In this document: in pieces, positions 35,722 to 44,900 of the stretch
Numbering within the stretch: the first letter of the stretch is position 1
Layout of the letters: every line of letters begins with the position of its first letter
Origin: Paractinoplanes brasiliensis
Lineage (GTDB): Bacteria > Actinomycetota > Actinomycetes > Mycobacteriales > Micromonosporaceae
Direction of reading: 5' to 3'
NCBI RefSeq assembly: GCF_004362215.1
Contig: NZ_SNWR01000001.1
Location: forward strand, 1,922,001-1,986,000
Length of the DNA: 64,000 nucleotides
The notes under the pieces: generated by a model
The model's database searches: none
Told to the model about the DNA's origin: nothing
What the model saw: only the letters and a program-made list of their open reading frames with translations
Translations under genes and position numbers: made by a program

Positions 35722-36504
35722 ATGACACCGATCGATCTCACCGGCCGGCGCGCGCTGGTCACCGGCGGCGCACAAGGCCTGGGCGAAGGCATGGCCCGCG
35801 CCCTGGTCGCCGCGGGAGCGCACGTCGTCGTCGCCGACCTGCAGGACGAGCTCGGCCCCAAGGTCGCCGAATCGCTGGGCGACGGGAACGGGTTCGTGCA
35901 CCTCGACGTCACCGACGACGACAACTGGGCGGCCGCCGTCGAGCAGGCGACCGGGATCCTGGGCGGGCTCGACATCGTCGTCAACAACGCCGGCGTCGAG
36001 ATCACCAGCCTGATCGTCGACCTCGACCCGGCCGCCGTCCGCAAACAGCTCGAGGTCAACCTGCTCGGCACGGCGCTCGGCATCAAGCACGCCTTCCGGG
36101 CCATGCGCGCCCAGCGGAGCGGCGTGGTAGTCAACGTCGCCTCGGTCGCCGCGACCATCGCCTTCCCCGGCATCGCCGTCTACTCGGCCACCAAGTCCGG
36201 CGTCGACCGCCTCACCCGGGTGGCCGCCATGGAATCCGGAAAGCTGGGTTACGGCGTACGGGTCAATTGCATTTATCCCGGTCTGGTCCCGACGGCCATG
36301 GGCGCGGGGCTGGCCAACGACGTGGCGCGGCTCGGACTGTTCGGCTCCCCTGAGGAAGCGGTCGGCGCGGTTGTCGACCTGACCCCGAGCGGGCGGCTGG
36401 GCGAGGTCGGCGACATGGCCGACGCGGTGGTGTTCCTGGCCTCCGACGCGGCACGGTTCATCAACGGCGTGGGCCTGCCCGTCGACGGCGGAATGGGGAT
36501 GTGA
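35722..36504 (+). CDS. Short-chain dehydrogenase/reductase (SDR)
   Basis: A 260-aa classical SDR. The cofactor motif is VTGGAQGLGEGMA (TGxxxGxG), the structural motif is VVNNAGVEI (NNAG), and the catalytic Ser-Tyr-Lys set is seen in NVASVAATIAFPGIAVYSATKSG. ATG 35722 has AAAAGGGG upstream. Asp in VVVADLQDELG after strand 2 favours NAD over NADP. It is first in a three-gene operon with a saccharopine-dehydrogenase-like protein and an acyl-CoA ligase, and may oxidise a hydroxyacyl or alicyclic intermediate. Confidence 0.9.
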   Translation: MTPIDLTGRRALVTGGAQGLGEGMARALVAAGAHVVVADLQDELGPKVAESLGDGNGFVHLDVTDDDNWAAAVEQATGILGGLDIVVNNAGVEITSLIVDLDPAAVRKQLEVNLLGTALGIKHAFRAMRAQRSGVVVNVASVAATIAFPGIAVYSATKSGVDRLTRVAAMESGKLGYGVRVNCIYPGLVPTAMGAGLANDVARLGLFGSPEEAVGAVVDLTPSGRLGEVGDMADAVVFLASDAARFINGVGLPVDGGMGM

Positions 36505-36505
36505 C

Positions 36506-37633
36506 ATGGCCGCCAAACCCGTCGTCGTCTACGGCGCCTCCGGCTACACCGGCAGACTGATCTGCGAATACCTGCGCGAGTACAACGTCCCGTTCGTGGC
36601 CGCCGGTCGCGACGCGGCCAAGCTCAAGCAGTCGATGCACGAGAACGTGGCCGGCATCGAGACCGCCGACTACGAGGTGGTCGAGGTCGGCCACGACACC
36701 AAGGCGCTGGCCGAGCTGTTCGCCGGGTCGTCGGTGGTGTGCAACACGGTCGGGCCGTTCAGCGTCTACGGGCCCGAGGTCGCCGAGGCGTGCCTGGCCG
36801 CGGGCACGCACTACCTCGACACCACCGGTGAGCAGGACTGGATGATCACCTGCGACGAGAAGTACGGCGCCGACTTCGCCGCGGCCGGTCTGCTGCTCGC
36901 GCCGGGCATCGCGCAGATGTACACCACCGGCGAGATCGCGGCCGAGCTGTGCCTGGAGAAGCCGGGACTGGACACGCTGGACATCGCGGTGTTCTGGGGC
37001 GGCAGCCCGACGATCGCGTCCACGCTGACGATCCTGGTCAACGCGGCCACCTCGGGCGCCCACCGGCTCGAACAGAACCGGTACGAGGCCTGGGATCCCG
37101 ACGCCGGGCTGTATCAGCTGGTGCTGCCCGGTCAGCACGAGCTCGCGCTGGCGCTGCCGTGGGGCGGCACGTCGCACCCGGTCTGGTACCGCCGCGATCC
37201 GCGGGTCGCCAACGTCAAGGTGCTCGGCGGCGTGTTCAACCGGGCGCTGATGAACGGCGTGCCGCAGATCGTCGCCGCGGCCGTGGAAGCGACCAAGGAC
37301 ATGCGGCCCGAGGAGCGGTACGCGGCCCTGACCGCCACCGCCGCGCAGGTCATGAACGTGATGCCGCCGCGCGAGAACCCCCGGCTCAACAAGTCGGTCG
37401 ACTCGGTGCACGCCTCCGGGCCGCTCGGCCGCGCGCACTGCGTCATCTACGGCAACTCCAACTACAAGCAGACCGGCCTGATGCAGGCGTACGCGGCCTA
37501 TCACCTGCTGCAGCAGCCGCCGCGCCGGGTCGGGTTCGCCTCCGGCTGCCAGGCGTTCGGGCACCGGGAACTGCTCGGGGTGCTGGAGAGCTTCGGCCTG
37601 GTGCGCGAGCCGACGGTCACGGTGGAGCGCTGA
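36506..37633 (+). CDS. Saccharopine dehydrogenase-like NAD(P)-binding protein
   Basis: A 375-aa protein starting one base after the SDR stop. The Rossmann motif VVVYGASGYTGRLICEYL at the N-terminus and VCNTVGPFSVYGPEVAEACL with THYLDTTGEQDW place it in the saccharopine dehydrogenase/trans-acting enoyl reductase group. These actinobacterial members act on lipid or acyl substrates rather than on saccharopine. It is cotranscribed with an SDR and an acyl-CoA ligase, consistent with a catabolic or lipid-modifying pathway. Confidence 0.83.
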   Translation: MAAKPVVVYGASGYTGRLICEYLREYNVPFVAAGRDAAKLKQSMHENVAGIETADYEVVEVGHDTKALAELFAGSSVVCNTVGPFSVYGPEVAEACLAAGTHYLDTTGEQDWMITCDEKYGADFAAAGLLLAPGIAQMYTTGEIAAELCLEKPGLDTLDIAVFWGGSPTIASTLTILVNAATSGAHRLEQNRYEAWDPDAGLYQLVLPGQHELALALPWGGTSHPVWYRRDPRVANVKVLGGVFNRALMNGVPQIVAAAVEATKDMRPEERYAALTATAAQVMNVMPPRENPRLNKSVDSVHASGPLGRAHCVIYGNSNYKQTGLMQAYAAYHLLQQPPRRVGFASGCQAFGHRELLGVLESFGLVREPTVTVER

Positions 37634-37636
37634 GGG

Positions 37637-39124
37637 ATGCGGCTCGTCGACTACCTCGACAAGGGGGCCTCGCTCGACCCGGACGCGCCCTGCTTCACCA
37701 CGGAGGGACAGACCCGCACGTACGGGGAAGTGCAGGAGCTCAGCCGGCGGGTGGCGGCGGCGCTGGCGTCGCACGGCGTCGCCCCCGGCGACCGGGTGGC
37801 GGTGCTCTCCGGCAACGACCCGACCGCGTTCACGTGCGTGTTCGGGATCAGCCGGGCGGGCGCGGTGTGGTGCCCGATCAACCCGCGCAACGAGGCGTAC
37901 GAGAACAAGGAGCTGCTCGACCTGTTCGGCTGCACCGTGCTGCTCTATCAGAAGGCGTTCGCGCCGCTGGTGGACCGGATCAGCGACGGGCTGCTCTGCC
38001 TCGAGGTGGACGGCCTGGAAGCCGGCGGCGTCGTCGACCGGCCGGCCGTGGACGACCTGGCCATGATCGTCGGGACCGGCGGCACCACCGGGCGGCCCAA
38101 GGGCGTCGAGCTGACCGGGGCCAACCTGGAGGCGATGACAGCGATCACGCTGATGAGCTACCCGTGGCCGGACAGGCCGGTCTATCTGGCGCTGGCCCCG
38201 CTCACCCACGCCGCTGGGGTGCTGTGCTTCCCCGTGCTGGCCAAGGGCGGCGAGATCGTCATCATGCGCAAACCCGACGTCGGCGAGTTCGTCGCGCTCA
38301 TCGGCGAGCATCGGGTGACGCACACCTTCCTGCCGCCCACGCTCATCTACATGGTTCTCGCGCACCCGGCGCTGGACGACGCCGACCTGTCGTCCCTGCG
38401 ATGCTTCTGGTACGGGGCGGCGCCGATGTCAGCGGCCCGGCTCGAGGAGGCGCTGCGCCGGATCGGCCCGATGGCGCAGCTGTTCGGGCAGACCGAGGCC
38501 CCGATGATGATCTCGACCATGGCGCCGGCCGACCATTACGGGCCGGACGGCAGCGTGGCGGTGTCCCGGCTCTCCTCCGCCGGACGCCCGTCACCGCTGG
38601 TCACCGTCGCCATCATGGGCCCGGACGGCGAGCTGCTGCCCCGGGGCGCCACCGGCGAGATCGTGTGCCGGGGTTCGCTGGTGATGCGGGGCTACCACCG
38701 CGACCCGGACGCCACCGCGGCCGCGTCGGCCCACGGCTGGCACCACACCGGCGACATCGGCTACCTCGACGACGAGAACTACCTGTTCATCGTCGACCGC
38801 GCCAAGGACATGGTCATCACCGGAGGCTTCAACGTGTACTCGACCGAGGTGGAGCAGGCCCTGATGCAGCACCCGGCCGTGCAGGACTGCGCGGTGATCG
38901 GCCTGCCCGACGACAAGTGGGGCGAACGGGTGACGGCCGTCCTGCAACTCCGCCCGGGCGCGACGGTGGACAAGGCCGAGGTGGCCGCGTTCGTCAAGGA
39001 ACGCCTGGGCAGCGTGAAGACGCCCAAGCAGATCGAGATCTGGGAGGAACTGCCCCGCTCGAAGGTCGGCAAGGTGCTCAAAGCCGACCTCCGCTTCCGC
39101 CTCGGCGGCGCCGATCAGCTGTAG
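37637..39124 (+). CDS. AMP-dependent acyl-CoA synthetase/ligase
   Basis: A 495-aa adenylate-forming enzyme. The AMP-binding motif is IVGTGGTTGRPKGVEL (P-loop-like GTTGRPKG), the A5 region is LFGQTEAPMM, the hinge region is HHTGDIGYLDDENYLFIVDR, and the catalytic Lys lies in LPRSKVGKVLKADLR. It activates a carboxylic acid as acyl-AMP and then as CoA thioester. The substrate is unknown; neighbouring SDR and reductase genes suggest a hydroxylated or alicyclic acid. It starts 3 bases after the previous stop. Its last 10 bases overlap the convergent DUF1996 gene. Confidence 0.9.
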   Translation: MRLVDYLDKGASLDPDAPCFTTEGQTRTYGEVQELSRRVAAALASHGVAPGDRVAVLSGNDPTAFTCVFGISRAGAVWCPINPRNEAYENKELLDLFGCTVLLYQKAFAPLVDRISDGLLCLEVDGLEAGGVVDRPAVDDLAMIVGTGGTTGRPKGVELTGANLEAMTAITLMSYPWPDRPVYLALAPLTHAAGVLCFPVLAKGGEIVIMRKPDVGEFVALIGEHRVTHTFLPPTLIYMVLAHPALDDADLSSLRCFWYGAAPMSAARLEEALRRIGPMAQLFGQTEAPMMISTMAPADHYGPDGSVAVSRLSSAGRPSPLVTVAIMGPDGELLPRGATGEIVCRGSLVMRGYHRDPDATAAASAHGWHHTGDIGYLDDENYLFIVDRAKDMVITGGFNVYSTEVEQALMQHPAVQDCAVIGLPDDKWGERVTAVLQLRPGATVDKAEVAAFVKERLGSVKTPKQIEIWEELPRSKVGKVLKADLRFRLGGADQL

Positions 39125-40308
39125 TAGCCGTCGTTGTCGCAGGTTCGGCGCTCCCGGACGCAGTTCTTGGTCCGCTTGTTCATGGCGTCGGCGTCCCACA
39201 TCACAAAGGCGTCGCCATGCATGGAGGAGGCGCTTTTGCCCTGCGGATCGGAGGACAGGTAATAACCCGCGCGCGTGCCCTTGACCCCGTACTGGATGTC
39301 GAAGGTGATGGCCGGGATGCGTACCGGATGCGTGGACGGGCAGCGCTTCTCATCCCCGTACGCGACGTGGTCCTTGTGGCTGGGGCTGTCGAGGTGCTTG
39401 CCGTCCCAGCAGTCCGGGAACTGCAGCATGAAATGCAGGGTGGCGGGCTTGCCACAGATGGGCCAGTTGCCGTTCGTGCTGCGGGCGACGCCGTCGAGGT
39501 CGCCGGGGCCGTAGAAGGCGCAATAGAACTGGCCTTGGGCGCCGCGCGGGGTGGGCACCTTCTTCTTGGCGTCGCCGGCGATCAGGCGCAGGCCGTTCGG
39601 CATCGGCATCACGTCCGACGAGTCCCGGCGCAGCGAACGGTAATAGACGCGGAAACCCGTGGTCTCGACCGGCGCCCCGGTCGCGTTGTCGTAAAGAGTC
39701 GGGACCCAGTACGCCGAATGGTCCTGCGCCGGTTTGCAGGTGCTCGCGGTGAACTTCATCAGGTCGCCGGCCGTGGTTCCCGCGTCGAGTCCCTTGTTGC
39801 CGTGGAACGAGTGCATGTGCGAGGCGCCCGGCAGCCCCGGAAACACAATCGGATCATCCGCGCGGCGGTGGCTGAATTCGCAGTCGGCCCGGAACTCCGG
39901 CAGATCCCCGACACCGGCCGGCACGGGGTCGACCTTGCGCGCCTGGTACGTGGCGACCTGCTTCTGCCACGCGGCTCGATCAACCGGGACCCAGCCCGCC
40001 CGCGGCGCCGCGACCGGCTTGACCGGGGTGGCCCCGGGAGACGGTAGGGCCGTGACCTTCCTGCTCGGCCCGGCGCCCGGATTCGGAACATCCGGGCTCG
40101 CGGCGCTGGGACCTGCGGCACTGGCGCCTGCGAGCGCGGGTGCCGGCGTGTCCTTCGCGTTGCCGCCGACCAGCGACACAGCCACCGCCGAGCCGGCGAC
40201 GGCCATCACCGCAACCCCCGCGAGGAGCACCACCGCGACCCGCCGGGGTCGACGCCGATGACGAGCCTGCGGCACACCCCTACCGAACATTTCCGTCGGA
40301 TCCGACAT
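39115..40308 (-). CDS. Secreted or membrane-anchored DUF1996 protein
   Basis: A 397-aa protein from ATG 40308 with GGAG upstream. It has an Arg-rich start (about 17-23), one hydrophobic anchor (VAVVLLAGVAVMAVAGSAVAV), then a Pro/Ala/Ser-rich linker (about 50-105). The DUF1996 domain follows: FRADCEFSHRRADDPIVFPG, GASHMHSFHGN, TLHFMLQFPDCWDGK and HPVRIPAITFDIQYGV. The conserved His and Asp residues suggest metal or glycan chemistry, but the reaction is unknown. The domain is outside the cell. Confidence 0.87.
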   Translation of the reverse strand: MSDPTEMFGRGVPQARHRRRPRRVAVVLLAGVAVMAVAGSAVAVSLVGGNAKDTPAPALAGASAAGPSAASPDVPNPGAGPSRKVTALPSPGATPVKPVAAPRAGWVPVDRAAWQKQVATYQARKVDPVPAGVGDLPEFRADCEFSHRRADDPIVFPGLPGASHMHSFHGNKGLDAGTTAGDLMKFTASTCKPAQDHSAYWVPTLYDNATGAPVETTGFRVYYRSLRRDSSDVMPMPNGLRLIAGDAKKKVPTPRGAQGQFYCAFYGPGDLDGVARSTNGNWPICGKPATLHFMLQFPDCWDGKHLDSPSHKDHVAYGDEKRCPSTHPVRIPAITFDIQYGVKGTRAGYYLSSDPQGKSASSMHGDAFVMWDADAMNKRTKNCVRERRTCDNDGYYS

Positions 40309-40392
40309 TGGCCGCTCCTCACCCGAGGTTTCTCGATCACCGGATGAGGAGACGGCCGCCCCACCGACCGATAACCAAAACTTCGACGCCGA

Positions 40393-40713
40393 CTAACCGT
40401 CGTACGGGTCCGGGGGGATCAACCTGATCTCGGGGATGACGGCCGCTCTCTCCTCGGGTGTCGCGTCGAACGACAGCATCTCCGCGTCCTCGGGAATGCC
40501 GACGCGTGACAGGAAAATGCCGTCGTGCGCCGCATCGCACCACAGAGTCGCGAAACCGATCCGGCTCTCGGGGCTTCCTGTGTACGTGATGTGCAGCCGC
40601 CCGCCGTCGCCGTCCGGGCAGGGCGGCTCTACCCGCTCCGGCCAGGCATCGCGAATCCGGGTGAAGGCATCGAACCACGCCTCCCACCGCTGCTGCGACT
40701 CCGTCATCGCCAT
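40393..40713 (-). CDS. Putative immunity protein for the adjacent HERFH toxin
   Basis: A 106-aa acidic protein from ATG 40713, coupled to the toxin gene by a TGATG overlap. It begins MAMTESQQRWEAWFDAFTR. It contains PPCPDGDGGRLHITYTG and IGFATLWCDAAHDGIFLSR, and ends EIRLIPPDPYDG. No catalytic motif is seen. Small size, acidity and exact position behind a toxin-like gene make immunity the natural inference; I cannot place it in a numbered immunity family. Confidence 0.6.
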   Translation of the reverse strand: MAMTESQQRWEAWFDAFTRIRDAWPERVEPPCPDGDGGRLHITYTGSPESRIGFATLWCDAAHDGIFLSRVGIPEDAEMLSFDATPEERAAVIPEIRLIPPDPYDG

Positions 40714-41237
40714 CAGTCCGACCCCGCCTCGAGCAGATGTTTGTGCGCCTGCCACCACCGTTCCTCATAGGCGTAGGCCCGGCTCTCATAAGCCGCGCGA
40801 CCCGCCTCGTCCCAGGGGAACTCATGACCGTTGCGCAATTCGTCCAAGTGGAAGCGTTCGTGCGCCAACGTGCGAGCCAACTGTTCCTCGTTCATGAAGG
40901 CGTCGCGAGCCAGCTTGATCTCACCGTCGGGCATCGTCACACCATAGAACTCCCGCCCCGGGCCCGAGCCGCGGCGGTTCTTGTCCAGCGAGAACCGGAC
41001 CCCGTGCATGTCCAATCCGTACTTCTCCGCTATGGCGAGGACGTTCTCCCGGCTCATCAGGATCTTTGCGCCGTTCCGGACGATGCCGTCGCCCTCCCGG
41101 AACAGGCCTCGAGCGCCCTGGCCACCCGCTCGGCCCGCCCGGGCGGCCTCGCCCACGGAGGCCTGGCCCGCGGCGATGTCGGTGACACGTGGCCGCGGGG
41201 TGGTCGGCTTGTGCGGATGTCCGGTGGGTCTGCCCAC
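40713..41237 (-). CDS. Orphan toxin module with zincin HERFH motif
   Basis: A 174-aa protein from GTG 41237. The N-terminal 50 residues are Pro/Gly/Arg-rich, like the linker of a longer polymorphic toxin. The C-terminal domain has LARTLAHERFHLDELRNG, an HExxH zinc-protease motif in its HERFH form, followed by AAYESRAYAYEERWW, whose Glu could be the third ligand. There is no signal, WXG or other trafficking domain, so it is probably a displaced C-terminal cassette of a larger toxin. A start further inside (MSRENVLAIAEKYG) is possible. The coupled downstream gene is the likely immunity factor. Confidence 0.65.
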   Translation of the reverse strand: MGRPTGHPHKPTTPRPRVTDIAAGQASVGEAARAGRAGGQGARGLFREGDGIVRNGAKILMSRENVLAIAEKYGLDMHGVRFSLDKNRRGSGPGREFYGVTMPDGEIKLARDAFMNEEQLARTLAHERFHLDELRNGHEFPWDEAGRAAYESRAYAYEERWWQAHKHLLEAGSD

Positions 41238-41261
41238 CCGCCCGAGGGTAAGGAAGCCCCG

Positions 41262-41852
41262 CTACGCCGCGCGGAGGACGGCGACCAGGAAGTCGGACTC
41301 TCGTGTGAAGGGGTGCAGGTCCCAGGTGCCCAGCAGGAGGTCGGGGGTCAGGGCGGCCGTGGCCGCGTCGGCCAGGAAGTCGTCGAAGGGGTAGCCGCGG
41401 CCCGCGCCGAAACCGGCGACGAAACGGGCGCCGTCGCGTAGGTGGCGTGCGGCTCGGCGGAGGATTTCGACGCGGGTGCTGGGGGCCACGAAGGTCATGA
41501 CGTTGCCGGCGCAGACGATCAGGTCGAAGGCGCCGGGCAGGTCGAGCTCGCTCAGGTCGCCGACCAGCCATTCGGCCTTCGGGTGGTCGGCGCGGGCCGC
41601 CTCGATCAGCTTCGGGTCGAGGTCGACGCCGACGACGTCGTGGCCGGCCGCGGCGAGGTAACCCCCGACTCGGCCGGTGCCGCAGCCGGCGTCCAGGATC
41701 CGGGAGCCGCGCGGCGCCATCGCGTCGGCCAGCCGCGCCTCGCCGTCGAGGTCGGCGCCGGACTCGGCCAGCTTCCGGAAACGGTCGATGTACCACTGGG
41801 AGTGGCCCGGGTTCTCGCCGAGAAGTCTGAGCCAGCCGTTCTCATCAGTCAT
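41262..41852 (-). CDS. Class I SAM-dependent methyltransferase
   Basis: A 196-aa methyltransferase. Motif I is ILDAGCGTGRVGGYLAAAG, motif II carries VVGVDLDPKLIEAA (acidic ribose ligand), and the post-motif strand is FDLIVCAGNVMTF. The N-terminal GHSQWYIDRFRKLAESGADL is a typical small-molecule methyltransferase lead. The substrate is unknown. It precedes the toxin gene by 24 bases on the same strand, but I see no functional link. Confidence 0.87.
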   Translation of the reverse strand: MTDENGWLRLLGENPGHSQWYIDRFRKLAESGADLDGEARLADAMAPRGSRILDAGCGTGRVGGYLAAAGHDVVGVDLDPKLIEAARADHPKAEWLVGDLSELDLPGAFDLIVCAGNVMTFVAPSTRVEILRRAARHLRDGARFVAGFGAGRGYPFDDFLADAATAALTPDLLLGTWDLHPFTRESDFLVAVLRAA

Positions 41853-41955
41853 CGCCCCGATGCTAACCGGCGGCCCGCTTCACCAGGTCGGCAATCCGCC
41901 GCTCCACCTCGGATGTGAGCGCCTACGAACCCCCGCTTCGTGAATCCTGATCGCT

Positions 41956-44900
41956 TCAGCGGCGGGCCCGTTCGACCACCTCCTCCACGGTCAGCGGGCT
42001 GCGCGGGTGGTGGGTCAGCGACAACGGCGTACGGATCTTGCGGGGTGCTGCCCCCTCGGCGGCCAGGTAGAACTCGCCCGTGGTCAGGCGGGAGATGTCC
42101 GGGACGTCGCCGCCCTTCGCCTTGGCCATGTCGCGGGCCGCCTCGATCTGGATGGGGCTGTTCATCAGGCCGTACAGCTGGGTCGCGGCGTTGCCGGGGA
42201 TGCGGTTGTGCAGGTTCTTCGGCGCCTGGGTGGCGAAGATCAGGCCGAGGCCGTACTTGCGGGCCTGCGCGGCCAGCACCAGCGTGCTCTGCGTGCAGGC
42301 GGTCATGGAGCCGGACGGCGCGAACGTCTGCGCCTCATCCATGATCAGCAGCCCCAGCAGCGGGCGGTCGCCGGCCGGGTTCCTCTTGATCCAGGCGAAC
42401 AGCGCCATCTGCAGCTGGTTGACGAAACCTTGCCGGGCCTCGTCCGAGGGCAGGCCGACCAGGCTGATCACCGAGACCCGGGCCTGCTTGCCCGGCTCCG
42501 GGGTGAGCAGGCGACCAGGGTCCATGGGGGTGCCCTCGCCGCCGAAAAGCGGGTCGTTGACCATGGCCGCGGTCAGCGTCTGAGCCAGCCCGAGCGCGAT
42601 CTTGTCGGCGCCGTCGATGTCGATCAACCCGTCGGGAAGGCCACTCAGCGTATCGATCAATCCCCTGAGGCGGCTTCCCCCGCGCCGTCCGTAATGCTCC
42701 ACCGCGGTACGCAACACGGCCAGCCCCAGCTGCGCCTTCGTGGTCTTGCCGGTCACCCCGGCCCGTGGGGCGAGCGACGCCACGGCCGCCTCCACCGCCT
42801 CGGCGAACTCGTCCGGATCATCCCGTACGCCGCGGAAGTCGGGCAACGGCTGGAAGGTGAGGGGGCGGCCGGCTGCGCGTCTCGGCGTCCAGACGACCAC
42901 GTCCGCACGGGAAAGGTAGTCAGCGGCCTTCGCCTCGTCGCCGGGTCGCCAGGCCGCGGGCGGTTCGGGCCAGGGCTCGCCGAGACGGGCCAGGTCGTTG
43001 TTGGGGTCGAGCACGATCGCCGAGACGCCCTGCAGGGCGCACTCCTCGACGATGCGGCGGATCAGCACCGTCTTGCCCGAGCCGGAACCGGCGAAGATGG
43101 TCGCGTGCTTTCGCAGCGCCTCAAGTTCCAGCCGTACGGGGTGACCGTCCTCATGCCCGTAACCGACGGTGAAGGCGGGCCCGGCGGTGGTCGACCCGGT
43201 GATCACGGGTTCTGCCCTCGCGGACGCCGATCCACCACCACCCAAGTCAGAAATATCCGGCTTGTTCGGCTGGAGGCCGTTCGCCTCTGATCTGTGCGAT
43301 GCGGCCACTGATTGGTGCGATGCGAAGACGCTCATCTCTGAGGCCGGGACGCTCACCCCCGAAGCGGGAACGCCCACCTCTGAGGCCGGGACGCTCACCC
43401 CCGAAGCGGGAACGCCCACCTCTGAGGCCGAAACGCTCACCCCCGAAGCGGGAACGCCCACCTCTGAGCCGGGAACACCCGCCCCCGCAGCGGCGCCCAA
43501 GGCGTGTGCCAGGAAGGACAACCCGTGCGCCGGGCGGCGTTCGGTCAGCCAGCCCTGCAGGTCCATCGTGGTCTCGCTCAACATCACCCGCAGCGCCGAG
43601 AGGGTGCGCAGGTCGTCCTCGCTGAGCGGCAGCGTCCCGCCGCCCTGCTCCTCCAGCTTTCGCAGGGCCGCCCGCGTCTGCTCCCCCGCCGACCACGCTC
43701 CGTTACGCAGGAGGAAGAGCCGGCGCTTCGGCGTGCCGGCATCCACGGCCGCCGCCACCGACGCCTTACGGACGCGGGCGAGGGCCGCGGTGGGGTGATG
43801 CTGGTCGCTGATCGCGCGGAAGCTCCAGTGCGCCTGGTCCTCGGTCTGCTCGTTGAGGGTGAGCCGCAGCCGCGCGTGCAACGGTGGATCGTTGCTCGGC
43901 GGCGGGTCCACGTTGAAAGCGTCGCCGGCGTCGCCCCGTTCGAGGATCCAGGCGGTGAGCCCGGCGGCCAGCAGCGACGGCATCAGCTTGTCCTCGGTGT
44001 CCCGAGCCAGCGGCGCGACGACGTCGGCTGCCTTCCGCAGCTCGTCGAACCGGGCATCGAAGCCGGAGCCGCCACCGACTTCAGATCCGCCATCGACTTC
44101 GGATCCGCCGTCCACATCGGAGTGACCGGGCACATCGGAGTGACCGCGCGCATCGGAGCGCCCGACCACACCGGAGAGGGCGCGCCCATCCGAGCGCCCG
44201 ACCACACCGGAGCGACCATCGACGTCGCGCGGGCCGGCCACGACCGTACGGCGTAATGGTTGTCCCGCCGGGGACGCCGGATCGCCGAGCCGTTCCAGAA
44301 GCCGTACGGTGTCGTCGTCTATGCACGCCCGGACGTGCTGGTCGATCTCTTTGAGCAGCTGCCGCGGGGTGTACCGCCCGGCACGCGCGAACGCCTGCGG
44401 CGCCACCGGCCACGTGGGAAACGGCGGGGTGAACCCGATCTCCTGGTAACGCGACCCGAACCGTTTCTCCACGATCGCCCACGCGAGGTCGTCGTCGTTG
44501 ATGCGCTGCAGATGCGGCGTCAGACGGAACCGGTCGGCCACCGTGTCGGCCGCCGCCGTCGAGATGATCGTCCACGAGTTCGGGATGCAGGCCAGCACGG
44601 TGAGCGTACGGCGGGTGATCTGACGCAACGTCATCAAGCCGTCGGCCATCCGGGCGAGCATCAACGCCTGCTCCGGGTCGACGACGGCGCTCGCCGCCAG
44701 CGCCGGGTCGCTCTGCACGGCGACCTGGGCGATCAGCGTGTCGATCTGGTCGATGGCGATCACCGACGGGCCGGTGAGCGCGAGCAGCCACGACAGGTCC
44801 TGGACGATCAGCTGCGCCTGACGTGGCGCCCGGCGCATCCCCCAGGCGTGCCGCTCCCCCGGCACGTTCTCCTCGCCCGAGATGAAGTAGTTCTCGGCCA

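Noticed and set aside
39810..39825. Immunity or toxin role for DUF1996
   Set aside because: The domain is a common secreted actinobacterial protein and has no partner gene; proximity to the toxin pair seems accidental.
36949..40047. A 1,032-codon plus-strand frame overlapping the reductase, ligase and DUF1996 genes
   Set aside because: It is a shadow: Arg/Gly/Ala-rich without motifs, and it crosses gene borders of three well-supported genes on both strands.
43337..43483. CRISPR-like array
   Set aside because: The 42-bp units are directly adjacent with no spacers and are in frame within a protein; this is a coding tandem repeat.
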